From Pseudomonas viridiflava (lineage in GTDB: Bacteria; Pseudomonadota; Gammaproteobacteria; Pseudomonadales; Pseudomonadaceae): a stretch of 64,000 bases of DNA. The stretch spans positions 310,001 to 374,000 of the forward strand of contig NZ_UTIQ01000327.1 in assembly GCF_900582625.1 (NCBI RefSeq), read 5' to 3'. The position numbers and the translations under genes were made by a program. Shown one piece after another: positions 19,060 through 27,254 of the stretch; within the stretch, counting starts at the first letter, position 1, and the number at the start of each line of letters is the position of its first letter. The notes under the pieces were generated by a model. It was not told where the DNA came from and did not search any database. It worked only from the letters and a program-made list of their open reading frames with translations.

Positions 19060-19141
19060 GTAGGAGCCACCTTGGTGGCGAACCCTGGAACCGAAATTCT
19101 CAATCCTGGTTTGCAGGGTTCGCCACCAAGGTGGCTCCTAC
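19060..19141. repeat. 82-bp composite REP palindrome, copy 1
   Basis: The arms GTAGGAGCCACCTTGGTGG and its exact reverse complement enclose GCGAACCCTG...CAGGGTTCGC and a variable centre. Copies 2 (50841-50922) and 3 (63071-63152) have the same length. Confidence 0.85.
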
Positions 19142-19171
19142 AGGTGAGAGTGAGGTTTTCACGTCTGGCCA

Positions 19172-19254
19172 ATCGAGGCTAAAGCCTCTCCCACAATAAA
19201 ACGACGTCTTTCCCACCATGGAATGAAACCTGTGGGAGAGGCTTTAGCCTCGAT
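19172..19254. repeat. REP pair in inverted orientation
   Basis: ATCGAGGCTAAAGCCTCTCC at 19172 and its reverse complement ending at 19254 flank about 35 bp. Each arm is itself a small palindrome (GAGGCTAAAGCCTC), the usual structure of paired Pseudomonas REP elements. Confidence 0.85.
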
Positions 19255-19278
19255 TCCTGGAAACGACCAACCCGCGCC

Positions 19279-19578
19279 CTACCCCCGCTCCTGAATCAAC
19301 ACCCAAGGCGCCACCACCACAGCCCACAGCGTCGGGTCACGGTCGAGCAGATCCTGCGCCACCTCTGCTTCCACCTTACTCACCACGCCACCGGCCAACC
19401 ACTGCGCCACCTGGGCGCCGTTGTCTTGCGCAAACCCCATGGCCACCTCGATCAGGTCACTGCCGGGCGCTACCCACAGCAGGGCGCCACGGGCGAAGAA
19501 GGGTTGCAGCTCTTGCCAGGTGATCGGGGCGGTTTCGCCTAGCAACTTGGCGTAAAGCGGGTCAATGGCGTCGGTCAT
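19279..19578 (-). CDS. DUF2288 domain-containing protein
   Basis: A 99-aa protein with LYAKLLGETAPITWQELQPF near the N-terminus and LLDRDPTLWAVVVAPWVLIQ at the C-terminus, which I recognise as the DUF2288 family of small proteobacterial and cyanobacterial proteins. No function is known. There is no signal peptide or membrane segment. The start at 19578 is chosen over 19695 because the extra 39 residues are low-complexity and unrelated to the family. It is divergent from braC. Confidence 0.82.
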   Translation of the reverse strand: MTDAIDPLYAKLLGETAPITWQELQPFFARGALLWVAPGSDLIEVAMGFAQDNGAQVAQWLAGGVVSKVEAEVAQDLLDRDPTLWAVVVAPWVLIQERG

Positions 19579-19945
19579 CACGGGCTCTTTTGTTCGACAA
19601 GATGTAAATGGCGGCCAAGCCGCCGGGCGGCAATGATAGCGGCGTTTGCCGCAGGAACAAGATCGGCCTGACGCTCTGCCCGGCAGTGGCGACACGCCGT
19701 TTTTCTATACATTTATTTCGATTTAGCGACATTGCCTACAGACAGCATCAGTCGCCGCTTTTCAAGGCACAAATCGGCACTCTAAACTCCGCCGTTAAAG
19801 TTGCCAGGACCCTCGTATTCAAAGGGACTTAGGGCCGGGGATTTTCGTCTGGCGCCGCAGCTTAGGCCAACAGGGCATGAACCGCTCGCGCAGCACGCGT
19901 GATCGGGTCTTACAAAAAAACGAAAAAACATAAGAGTGGAGCACT
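19579..19945. other. Intergenic region between DUF2288 and braC
   Basis: This 367-bp stretch has no supported gene. It should hold the divergent promoters. The end next to braC is A-rich (a run at 19913-19933) immediately before the GTGGAG ribosome binding site. That is the kind of place where Hfq/Crc binds catabolite-repressed mRNAs in Pseudomonas, but no perfect AANAANAA motif is present. Confidence 0.5.
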
Positions 19946-21058
19946 ATGAACAAGGCTACTAAGCAACTGTTTGCAGCCATGGCTATGGCCGGCGTCGCCA
20001 GCTATTCACTAGCAGCTGACACCATCAAAATCGGCCTGGCTGGCCCGGTTACCGGCGCGGTCGCTCAATACGGCGAGATGCAGTTCATCGGTGCCAAAAT
20101 GGCTATCGAACAAATCAACAAGGCTGGCGGCGTAAACGGCCAGCAGCTCGAAGGCGTGGTGTACGACGACGCTTGCGACCCGAAACAAGCCGTGGCCGTG
20201 GCCAACAAAATCGTTAACGACGAAGTGAAATTCGTGGTTGGCCACCTGTGCTCCAGCTCCACTCAGCCGGCTTCGGACATCTACGAAGACGAAGGCATTC
20301 TGATGATTACCGCGGCCTCGACCAGCCCGGAAATCACCGCCCGTGGTTATCAGCTGGTGTTCCGCACCATCGGTCTGGACAGCCTGCAAGGCCCAACCGC
20401 CGGCAACTTCATTGCTGACCACATCAAGCCAAAAACCGTTGCTGTCATCCACGACAAGCAGCAATACGGTGAAGGCATCGCCACTGCCGTTAAGCAAACC
20501 CTGGAAGCCAAAGGCGTGAAAGTCGCACTGTTCGAAGGCATCAACGCCGGCGACAAAGACTTCTCGGCCATGATCTCCAAACTGAAACAAGCCAACGTCG
20601 ACTTCGTTTACTACGGCGGCTACCACCCGGAACTCGGCCTGCTGCTGCGTCAGTCGGCTGAGAAAGGCCTGAAAGTTCGCTACATGGGCCCAGAAGGCGT
20701 GGGTAACAAAGAGCTGTCGGCCATCGCTGGTCCGGCTTCCGAAGGCTTGCTGGTTACCCTGCCGAAGTCGTTCGACCAAGACCCGAAAAACCAGGCCCTG
20801 GTTGAAGCGTTCAAAGCCAAGAAAGAAGACCCTACCGGTCCTTTCGTATTCCCGGCTTACGCAGCGGTACAAGTGATTGCCGAAGGCATCAAGAAAGCCG
20901 GCGACACCGACACCGCCAAGGTAGCGGCCGCCCTGCGCGCCAACACCTTCAACACCCCGACTGGCGACCTGAGCTTCGACGCCAAAGGCGATCTGAAAGA
21001 CTTCAGCTTCGTGGTCTATGACTGGCACGCTGACGGCACCAAAACAGAAGCCAAGTAA
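19946..21058 (+). CDS. braC: Branched-chain amino acid ABC transporter, periplasmic binding protein
   Basis: A 370-aa LivJ/LivK-type binding protein for Leu, Ile, Val (and, in P. aeruginosa BraC, Ala and Thr). The signal peptide MNKATKQLFAAMAMAGVASYS ends near SLAAD. The mature protein starts DTIKIGLAGPVTGAVAQYG and contains HLCSSSTQPASDIYEDEG. The RBS GTGGAGC precedes the ATG. A terminator follows, separating it from braDEFG, so that the binding protein can be made in excess. Confidence 0.95.
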   Translation: MNKATKQLFAAMAMAGVASYSLAADTIKIGLAGPVTGAVAQYGEMQFIGAKMAIEQINKAGGVNGQQLEGVVYDDACDPKQAVAVANKIVNDEVKFVVGHLCSSSTQPASDIYEDEGILMITAASTSPEITARGYQLVFRTIGLDSLQGPTAGNFIADHIKPKTVAVIHDKQQYGEGIATAVKQTLEAKGVKVALFEGINAGDKDFSAMISKLKQANVDFVYYGGYHPELGLLLRQSAEKGLKVRYMGPEGVGNKELSAIAGPASEGLLVTLPKSFDQDPKNQALVEAFKAKKEDPTGPFVFPAYAAVQVIAEGIKKAGDTDTAKVAAALRANTFNTPTGDLSFDAKGDLKDFSFVVYDWHADGTKTEAK

Positions 21059-21076
21059 GTAACAAGCCGCAACCCG

Positions 21077-21107
21077 AAGCCCACTGCACACGCAGTGGGC
21101 TTTGTTT
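21077..21107 (+). terminator. Terminator or attenuator after braC
   Basis: The stem AAGCCCACTGC/GCAGTGGGCTT has an ACAC loop and is followed by TTGTTTT. It probably reduces read-through from braC into braDEFG. Confidence 0.8.
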
Positions 21108-21424
21108 TAAGAGGTAAACGGGTCCACGCTCAGCCACAAGCGAATGAGCGCCACCCACGCGAAAGCTTCAAAACCCCAATCCCCAGCTAAATAGCAAGGC
21201 AGACCGCCACTGGCAGGTCTGAGCGGCGCGAGCCGACCCCGCACGGGGCGAAGCACAAGGCGTGCTTCGTGATGGAAGCGATTGACCACACCGCTTGGCT
21301 GGAACCCCAGCTAACTGTGCCCACACCGAGTGGATGCAGCCGTAACCGGCCTGCAGGGAACATCTCGACCTGACAGAGCTATCGAGTCGCGCAACAGGTT
21401 TTGCAAGTTTTCAGGAGAGTTCTG
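21108..21424 (+). other. Gene-free structured leader between braC and braD
   Basis: This 317-bp stretch has no credible coding frame. Between 21200 and 21269 four hairpins follow one another: CAGACC/GGTCTG, GGC-GCGA-GCC with a GNRA-type loop, CCCC/GGGG, and CGAAGCAC/GTGCTTCG. A further GCTGG-AAC-CCCAGC hairpin lies near 21297-21312. It may be a leader RNA, an sRNA or a stabilising structure. See findings. Confidence 0.5.
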
Positions 21425-22348
21425 ATGCCTGACATCTACCATTTCTTACAGCAGCTGGTTAATGGCTTGACCATTGGCAGCACGTACGCCTTGATCGCCA
21501 TCGGTTACACGATGGTGTACGGCATTATCGGCATGATCAACTTCGCCCACGGCGAGGTGTACATGATCGGTTCCTACATCGCCTTTCTGGTGATCGCCGG
21601 CCTGACCATGATGGGCCTGGACAGCCTGCCGATCATTCTGATCGCGGCCTTTGCGGCCACCATCATTGTCGCCAGTGCCTACGGCTACAGCATTGAACGG
21701 GTCGCCTACCGACCGCTGCGCGGCAGCAACCGTTTGATTCCGCTGATTTCCGCAATCGGTATGTCGATATTTCTGCAGAACGAGGTCCTCCTCGCGCAGA
21801 ACTCCAAAGACAAAGCGATTCCAAACCTGATCCCCGGCAACTTCGTATTTGGCGAGAGCACCATGAACGGTGTGGTCATCTCCTATATGCAGGTGCTGAT
21901 CTTCGTCGTCACGTTCCTGGTGATGGCCGGCCTCACGGTGTTCATCTCTCGCTCCCGCCTGGGCCGCGCCTGCCGCGCCTGCGCCGAGGACATCAAGATG
22001 GCCAACCTGCTGGGCATCAACACCAACAACATCATTGCCCTGACCTTCGTCATCGGCGCCACCCTGGCGGCCGTTGCGGCGGTGCTGCTGGGCATGCAGT
22101 ACGGCGTGATCAACCCGAACCTGGGCTTCCTGGCGGGCATCAAGGCCTTTACCGCCGCGGTACTCGGCGGCATCGGCAGCATTCCGGGCGCCATGCTCGG
22201 CGGTCTGGTGTTGGGTGTGGCCGAAGCGTTTGGTGCCGACATTTTCGGCGACCAATACAAAGACGTGGTGGCGTTCAGCCTGTTGGTGCTGGTGCTGTTG
22301 TTCCGCCCGACCGGCATTCTCGGTCGCCCGGAGGTTGAAAAGGTATGA
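21425..22348 (+). CDS. braD: High-affinity branched-chain amino acid ABC transporter permease, LivH/BraD
   Basis: A 307-aa inner-membrane permease with about eight hydrophobic segments. It starts MPDIYHFLQQLVNGLTIGS and continues YALIAIGYTMVYGIIGMINFAHGE, the LivH signature. The ATPase-contact loop is RACAEDIKMANLLGINTNN. AGGAGAG directly upstream supports the ATG at 21425; the upstream in-frame start at 21401 is not needed. It overlaps braE by 4 bp. Confidence 0.95.
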   Translation: MPDIYHFLQQLVNGLTIGSTYALIAIGYTMVYGIIGMINFAHGEVYMIGSYIAFLVIAGLTMMGLDSLPIILIAAFAATIIVASAYGYSIERVAYRPLRGSNRLIPLISAIGMSIFLQNEVLLAQNSKDKAIPNLIPGNFVFGESTMNGVVISYMQVLIFVVTFLVMAGLTVFISRSRLGRACRACAEDIKMANLLGINTNNIIALTFVIGATLAAVAAVLLGMQYGVINPNLGFLAGIKAFTAAVLGGIGSIPGAMLGGLVLGVAEAFGADIFGDQYKDVVAFSLLVLVLLFRPTGILGRPEVEKV

Positions 22349-23616
22349 CCAGTTCTATTAAAGCCAAACAGCTCAAGACGGCGTTTTTCAGCGCCCTGCT
22401 GGTGCTGGCCGTGGCCTACCCGATTCTGGGCCTGAAGCTGAATATCGTCGGCATCAAGCTGGAAGTGCACGGCGCCAGCGCGCCGGTGCTGTGGACCATT
22501 TTTGCCTGCGCCATCGGCATGTTTTTCTGGCAGTTGTTCCGCACCCAGTTGGGCAATGCCTGGGACGCCGTGCCGAAAGTGCCGGGCGTGCCGTCGTCGG
22601 CTACCAACTTCCTGACCCTGCCCTCGACCCAGCGCTGGTTCGTGCTGGCCCTGGTGGTGGTGGCGCTGGTGTGGCCGTTCTTCGGTTCGCGCGGCGCGGT
22701 GGACATCGCCACGCTGATTCTGATTTACGTGATGCTTGGCCTCGGCCTGAACATCGTGGTCGGCCTGGCGGGTCTGCTCGACCTGGGTTACGTCGGCTTC
22801 TACGCCGTCGGCGCCTACAGCTACGCCCTGCTCTCGCACTACTACGGCTTCGGTTTCTGGCTTTGCCTGCCGATTGCCGGCCTGATGGCGGCCCTGTTCG
22901 GCTTCCTGTTGGGTTTCCCGGTACTGCGTCTGCGCGGTGACTACCTGGCCATCGTCACCTTGGGTTTCGGCGAGATCATCCGCATTCTGCTGCGTAACCT
23001 CACCGAGCTCACCGGCGGCCCGAACGGCATCAGCAACATCGACAAACCGACCCTGTTCGGCCTGAGCTTCGAGCGCAAGGCGGCGGAAGGCTTGCAAACT
23101 TTCCACGAATATTTCGGCATCGCCTACAACTCGATCTACAAAGTGATCTTCCTGTACCTGGTGGCCTTGCTGCTGGTGTTGGTCGCGCTGTTCGTCATCA
23201 ACCGCCTGCTGCGCATGCCGATCGGCCGTGCCTGGGAAGCGTTGCGTGAAGACGAAATCGCCTGCCGCGCCCTGGGCATGAACCCTACCGTGATCAAACT
23301 CTCGGCCTTTACCCTCGGCGCCTGCTTCGCCGGTTTCGCCGGCAGCTTCTTTGCCGCGCGCCAAGGCCTGATCACCCCGGAGTCGTTCACCTTCCTGGAG
23401 TCGGCGACCATTCTAGCCATCGTTGTGCTCGGTGGCTTGGGCTCGCAATTGGGGGTGATTCTCGCCGCCATCGTGATGATTCTGCTGCCCGAGCTGATGC
23501 GTAACTTCAGCGAGTACCGGATGCTGCTGTTCGGTGCCCTGATGGTGTTCATGATGATCTGGCGTCCACAGGGCTTCTTGCCCATGCAGCGCCCGCACTT
23601 GGAGTTGAAGCAATGA
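22345..23616 (+). CDS. braE: High-affinity branched-chain amino acid ABC transporter permease, LivM/BraE
   Basis: A 423-aa permease. About 100 N-terminal residues form the extra hydrophobic domain (DUF3382 type) of proteobacterial LivM. The core follows with LGLGLNIVVGLAGLLDLGYV and the loop AWEALREDEIACRALGMNP. It makes a heterodimeric pore with BraD. Its start overlaps the braD stop and its stop overlaps the braF start (ATGA both times), so the genes are translationally coupled. Confidence 0.95.
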   Translation: MTSSIKAKQLKTAFFSALLVLAVAYPILGLKLNIVGIKLEVHGASAPVLWTIFACAIGMFFWQLFRTQLGNAWDAVPKVPGVPSSATNFLTLPSTQRWFVLALVVVALVWPFFGSRGAVDIATLILIYVMLGLGLNIVVGLAGLLDLGYVGFYAVGAYSYALLSHYYGFGFWLCLPIAGLMAALFGFLLGFPVLRLRGDYLAIVTLGFGEIIRILLRNLTELTGGPNGISNIDKPTLFGLSFERKAAEGLQTFHEYFGIAYNSIYKVIFLYLVALLLVLVALFVINRLLRMPIGRAWEALREDEIACRALGMNPTVIKLSAFTLGACFAGFAGSFFAARQGLITPESFTFLESATILAIVVLGGLGSQLGVILAAIVMILLPELMRNFSEYRMLLFGALMVFMMIWRPQGFLPMQRPHLELKQ

Positions 23617-24380
23617 GCCGCCCGATTCTTGAAGTAAGCGGCCTGTGCATGCGCTTCGGCGGTCTGCTGGCCGTGAACGGTGTGGGCCTGACCGTGCAAG
23701 AGAAACAAGTGGTGTCGATGATCGGCCCGAACGGCGCCGGCAAGACCACCGTATTCAACTGCCTGACCGGTTTCTACAAACCCACCAGCGGCACCATCCT
23801 GCTCGACGGCGAAGCCATTCAGGGTTTGGCCGGCCATGAAATCGCCCGCAAGGGCGTGGTGCGTACGTTCCAGAACGTGCGCCTGTTCAAAGACATGACC
23901 GCCATTGAAAACCTGCTGATTGCCCAGCACCGGCACATCAACACCAACTTTCTGGCCGGTCTGTTCAAGACCCCGGCGTTCCGCAAAAGCGAGCGCGAAG
24001 CCATGGAGTTCGCGGCGCACTGGCTGGACAAAGTGAACCTCACCGAGGTCGCCAACCGCCCGGCCGGCACGCTGGCGTACGGGCAGCAACGCCGCCTGGA
24101 AATCGCCCGCTGCATGATGACCCGCCCTCGCCTGCTGATGCTCGACGAGCCGGCGGCCGGTCTCAACCCGAACGAAACCGAAGAGCTCAAGCAGCTCATC
24201 GGCGTGCTGCGCGATGAATACAACGTCACGGTGCTGCTGATCGAACACGACATGAAACTGGTCATGAGCATTTCCGACCACATCGTTGTGATCAACCAAG
24301 GCACGCCGCTGGCCGATGGCACTCCGGAGCAGATTCGCGACAATCCGGAAGTGATCAAAGCCTATTTGGGGGAAGCGTAA
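23613..24380 (+). CDS. braF: Branched-chain amino acid ABC transporter ATP-binding protein, LivG/BraF
   Basis: A 255-aa ABC ATPase. Walker A is GPNGAGKTT, the family-typical LTGFYKPTSG follows, the degenerate signature is LAYGQQRRLEIARCM, and Walker B is LLMLDEPAAGLN. The C-terminus DNPEVIKAYLGEA is the LivG ending. It works as a heterodimer with BraG. Confidence 0.95.
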   Translation: MSRPILEVSGLCMRFGGLLAVNGVGLTVQEKQVVSMIGPNGAGKTTVFNCLTGFYKPTSGTILLDGEAIQGLAGHEIARKGVVRTFQNVRLFKDMTAIENLLIAQHRHINTNFLAGLFKTPAFRKSEREAMEFAAHWLDKVNLTEVANRPAGTLAYGQQRRLEIARCMMTRPRLLMLDEPAAGLNPNETEELKQLIGVLRDEYNVTVLLIEHDMKLVMSISDHIVVINQGTPLADGTPEQIRDNPEVIKAYLGEA

Positions 24381-24382
24381 CC

Positions 24383-25084
24383 ATGCTGTATTTCGACAAC
24401 GTTTCCACCTTCTACGGCAAGATCCAGGCGCTGCATAACGTCAACGTGCAAGTGCACAAAGGCGAGATCGTCACCCTGATCGGCGCCAACGGGGCCGGTA
24501 AGTCCACCCTGCTGATGACCCTGTGCGGCTCGCCGCGCGCCGCCAGCGGCAGCATTCGCTACCAAGGCGAAGAACTGGTGGGCCTGGAATCCAGCGAGAT
24601 CATGCGCAAAAGCATCGCGGTAGTGCCTGAAGGCCGCCGCATCTTTGCCCGCCTGACCGTTGAAGAAAACCTGGCCATGGGCGGCTTCTTCACCGATAAG
24701 GGCGACTATCAGGAACAGCTCGACAAAGTGCTGCACCTGTTTCCGCGCCTGAAAGAACGCTACAACCAGCGCGGCGGCACCATGTCTGGCGGCGAACAGC
24801 AAATGCTCGCCATTGGCCGTGCGCTGATGAGCAAGCCGCAACTGCTGCTGCTCGACGAGCCATCGCTTGGGTTGGCGCCGATCATCATCCAGCAGATTTT
24901 TCAGATCATCGAACAACTGCGCAAAGACGGTGTGACCGTGTTCCTGGTGGAACAAAACGCCAACCAGGCGCTGAAGATTGCTGACCGTGCGTATGTGCTG
25001 GAAAACGGCCATGTGGTGATGGAAGGTACAGGTGAAGCACTTCTGACCGACCCGAAAGTGCGCGACGCCTACCTGGGCGGTTGA
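24383..25084 (+). CDS. braG: Branched-chain amino acid ABC transporter ATP-binding protein, LivF/BraG
   Basis: A 233-aa ABC ATPase. Walker A is GANGAGKST, the segment VPEGRRIFARLTVEENL is typical of LivF, the signature is MSGGEQQMLAIGRAL, and Walker B is LLLLDEPSLGL. It ends PKVRDAYLGG. It starts 2 bp after braF and is the last gene of the transporter operon. Confidence 0.95.
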   Translation: MLYFDNVSTFYGKIQALHNVNVQVHKGEIVTLIGANGAGKSTLLMTLCGSPRAASGSIRYQGEELVGLESSEIMRKSIAVVPEGRRIFARLTVEENLAMGGFFTDKGDYQEQLDKVLHLFPRLKERYNQRGGTMSGGEQQMLAIGRALMSKPQLLLLDEPSLGLAPIIIQQIFQIIEQLRKDGVTVFLVEQNANQALKIADRAYVLENGHVVMEGTGEALLTDPKVRDAYLGG

Positions 25085-25091
25085 CCTCAAA

Positions 25092-25159
25092 AGCATCGCG
25101 GCTGAAGCCGCTCCCACAGACCGCACATACCCTGTGGGAGCGGCTTTAGCCGCGATGCT
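25092..25159. repeat. REP pair in inverted orientation after braG
   Basis: AGCATCGCGGCTGAAGCCGC and its near-exact reverse complement are separated by about 12 bp around TGTGGGAG arms. It may act as a transcript 3' end for braDEFG. Confidence 0.85.
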
Positions 25160-25283
25160 CTTGATCCATTCAAACCAGAAAAAAATTATTTTCCGTCCCC
25201 TGTAACAACCCCCCGCCTCGTTTCTCTACTTCACTAAGCAGGCCACTACGGCTTGTTTCCTCCCACTGAAGAGAGACACTTCC

Positions 25284-25592
25284 ATGAACAACAAAAACCG
25301 CCCTCTGCATACCGCCGCCCTCGCTCTGGCCTTGGGCAGCGCATTGAGCATCGCCGCCGCGCCGATGGTTGCCTATGCCGATGACAGCAAAGGCGAAAAA
25401 TGTTTTGGCGTTTCCATGAAGGGTAAAAACGATTGCGCAGCAGGCGCGGGCACCACTTGTGCTGGCACGTCCACCAAGGATTACCAAGGCAGCGCGTGGA
25501 AACATGTACCGGCCGGCACCTGCGAAAAAACCGCCAGCCCAACCTCGCCGACCGGTTTCGGTCAGATGGCAGCGTTTAAAGAAAAAGCCTAA
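25284..25592 (+). CDS. bufA: Bufferin-type RiPP precursor (BufA1-like, DUF2282)
   Basis: A 102-aa secreted precursor. The Sec signal peptide spans residues 1 to about 32 (AALALALGSALSIAAA, cleavage near AYA-DD). The mature part has exactly four cysteines at 40, 51, 59 and 80, in EKCFGVSMKGKNDCA, TTCAGTS and VPAGTCEK. This is the pattern of DUF2282 proteins, which are bufferin precursors matured by MNIO enzymes and used as periplasmic copper-binding peptides. That the cysteines become 5-thiooxazoles or a disulfide is known for characterised bufferins and is inferred here. The next gene is the MNIO enzyme, 19 bp downstream. AGAGAG lies upstream of the ATG. Confidence 0.85.
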   Translation: MNNKNRPLHTAALALALGSALSIAAAPMVAYADDSKGEKCFGVSMKGKNDCAAGAGTTCAGTSTKDYQGSAWKHVPAGTCEKTASPTSPTGFGQMAAFKEKA

Positions 25593-25611
25593 GTACGCGG
25601 GGCGCGCCGTC

Positions 25612-26496
25612 ATGAATCAGTCCGTTATCGCTTCCCATGGCGCGCCTCTCGCTTCTGTTTCAAACCTACCCGCACGTGCGGGTTTGGGTTTGAAGTCCCA
25701 GCATTACCACGCCATTCTCGCCAGCCTGCCCGCCATTGGTTTCTTCGAAATTCATGCGGAAAACTACATGGTCGCCGGCGGCCCTTTTCATCACTACCTC
25801 GGGCAGATTCGCCAGCATTACCCGCTGTCGCTGCACGGGGTCGGGTTGTCGATTGGCGGCGCCGAGGCGCTGGATCGCGACCACCTGCAACGCCTCGCCA
25901 CCCTGCTGGAACGCTACGAGCCTGCGGCGTTTTCCGAGCACCTGGCCTGGTCCAGCCACGGGCCCACGTACCTGAACGATCTGCTGCCCGTGGCCTACGA
26001 CCGGCCGACCCTTGAGCGCGTATGCGAGCACATTGACCACACGCAAACCGTGCTCAAGCGCCGCATGCTCCTGGAAAACCCAGCCACCTACGTCGAGTTC
26101 ACCGCCTCAAGCTTGAGCGAGGCCGCGTTTATCCGCGACGTGGTGCAGCGCACCGGCTGCGGCCTGCTGCTGGACGTCAACAACCTGTACATCTCGTGCA
26201 TCAACCACCTGCGCGACGTGCAGGCTTATCTCAACGAACTGCCGTTGTACGCTGTGGAGCAGATTCACCTCGCTGGCTTTGCCGAAGACCGCGACAGCAG
26301 CGGCGCCCGCCTGTTGATCGATAGCCACGGCGCGCCGGTAGACGACGCCGTGTGGCAGCTGTACGCCGAACTCATCGCGCGCCTCGGCCCGCTGTCGACG
26401 CTGATCGAGCGTGACAACGACGTGCCGCCGCTGGACCACCTGCTAGCCGAAGCGCACATGGCCGAACGCGTACTGGCGCGGAGCACCGCGCGATGA
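25612..26496 (+). CDS. bufB: MNIO-family enzyme (DUF692), bufferin maturation (BufB-like)
   Basis: A 294-aa multinuclear non-heme iron-dependent oxidase with a TIM-barrel fold. Conserved polar positions visible here include E46/E50 (EIHAEN), H75 (SLHGVGLS), E109-H110 (FSEHLAW), E155-N156 (LENPATY), D189-N191 (LLLDVNNLY), H219 (QIHLAGF), H239 and E266 (TLIERDND). These match the iron-ligand and active-site regions of DUF692 proteins, which convert precursor cysteines to heterocycles. I chose the ATG at 25612; the frame extends upstream into bufA out of homology. It overlaps the next start by 4 bp. Confidence 0.9.
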   Translation: MNQSVIASHGAPLASVSNLPARAGLGLKSQHYHAILASLPAIGFFEIHAENYMVAGGPFHHYLGQIRQHYPLSLHGVGLSIGGAEALDRDHLQRLATLLERYEPAAFSEHLAWSSHGPTYLNDLLPVAYDRPTLERVCEHIDHTQTVLKRRMLLENPATYVEFTASSLSEAAFIRDVVQRTGCGLLLDVNNLYISCINHLRDVQAYLNELPLYAVEQIHLAGFAEDRDSSGARLLIDSHGAPVDDAVWQLYAELIARLGPLSTLIERDNDVPPLDHLLAEAHMAERVLARSTAR

Positions 26497-27254
26497 GCGT
26501 GCAAGCCGAGTTCGAGCACGCCCTGCTGAGCGACGAGCTCATCACACCGAGCGGGCTGCACACTTACAACGGCTCCGACCCGGCGGCGCGTTTCGCGGTG
26601 TACCGCAATAACGTACTCAGCTCGCTGATCAATGCGCTGGCCGATACCTTTCCCGTTGTGCAGCAATTGGTCGGCGAGGCGTTTTTTCGCGCCATGGCGG
26701 CGCTTTATGTGAAGGCCAATCCACCTTCCTCACGGCTGTTGGTGCACTACGGCAGCGACTACCCATCGTTTATTGAAGCTTTCGAGCCCGCCGCCACGCT
26801 GCCGTACCTCGCGGACATGGCGCGACTAGAAGCATTGCGGGTGCAGGCTTACCACGCGGCTGATGCCGAGCCCGTCGCGCATGAGGTGCTAGCCGGCGCC
26901 CTAGGCGACAGCGAGCGCCTGGGCGATGTGCGGTTTCAGTTGCACGCCAGCGTTCACCTGCTGACGTCGGCTTACGGGGTGCGCTCGCTATGGGCCGCGC
27001 ACCAGGGCGAGTTGGCCATCGAGCAGGTTGACCTTGGCACCGCCGAACATTGCCTGGTGCTGCGTCAGCACCTCGACGTGCTGGTGATCGGCATCGACGC
27101 CGACAGCGCCGGCTTTATTGGCCGGCTGCTGAATGGCCAGACCTTCGCCGACGCGGCGCAATCCTGCGCGCCGGATTTCGACCTCGGCGCCGCCCTGGCA
27201 CTGCTGATTTCCCACGGCGCGATCACCGCGCTTTCTTACCGAGAAACCCCATGA
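26493..27254 (+). CDS. bufC: DUF2063 protein, partner of the MNIO enzyme (BufC-like)
   Basis: A 253-aa protein with the DUF2063 N-terminal region (RFAVYRNNVLSSLINALADTFPVVQQLVGEAFF). The Pfam name 'putative DNA-binding domain' is historical. In RiPP operons these proteins are thought to recruit the precursor to the DUF692 enzyme. The C-terminal half is less conserved. The start overlaps the bufB stop and the stop overlaps the DoxX start, so translation is coupled. A direct DNA-binding role is unlikely in this context. Confidence 0.87.
   Translation: MSVQAEFEHALLSDELITPSGLHTYNGSDPAARFAVYRNNVLSSLINALADTFPVVQQLVGEAFFRAMAALYVKANPPSSRLLVHYGSDYPSFIEAFEPAATLPYLADMARLEALRVQAYHAADAEPVAHEVLAGALGDSERLGDVRFQLHASVHLLTSAYGVRSLWAAHQGELAIEQVDLGTAEHCLVLRQHLDVLVIGIDADSAGFIGRLLNGQTFADAAQSCAPDFDLGAALALLISHGAITALSYRETP

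Noticed and set aside
25201..25224. ECF sigma factor promoter before bufA (TGTAAC and CGTTTC)
   Set aside because: The GTAACA box looks right, and some bufferin operons are controlled by ECF sigma factors, but the spacing to CGTTTC is only 11 bp and no sigma/anti-sigma genes are adjacent.
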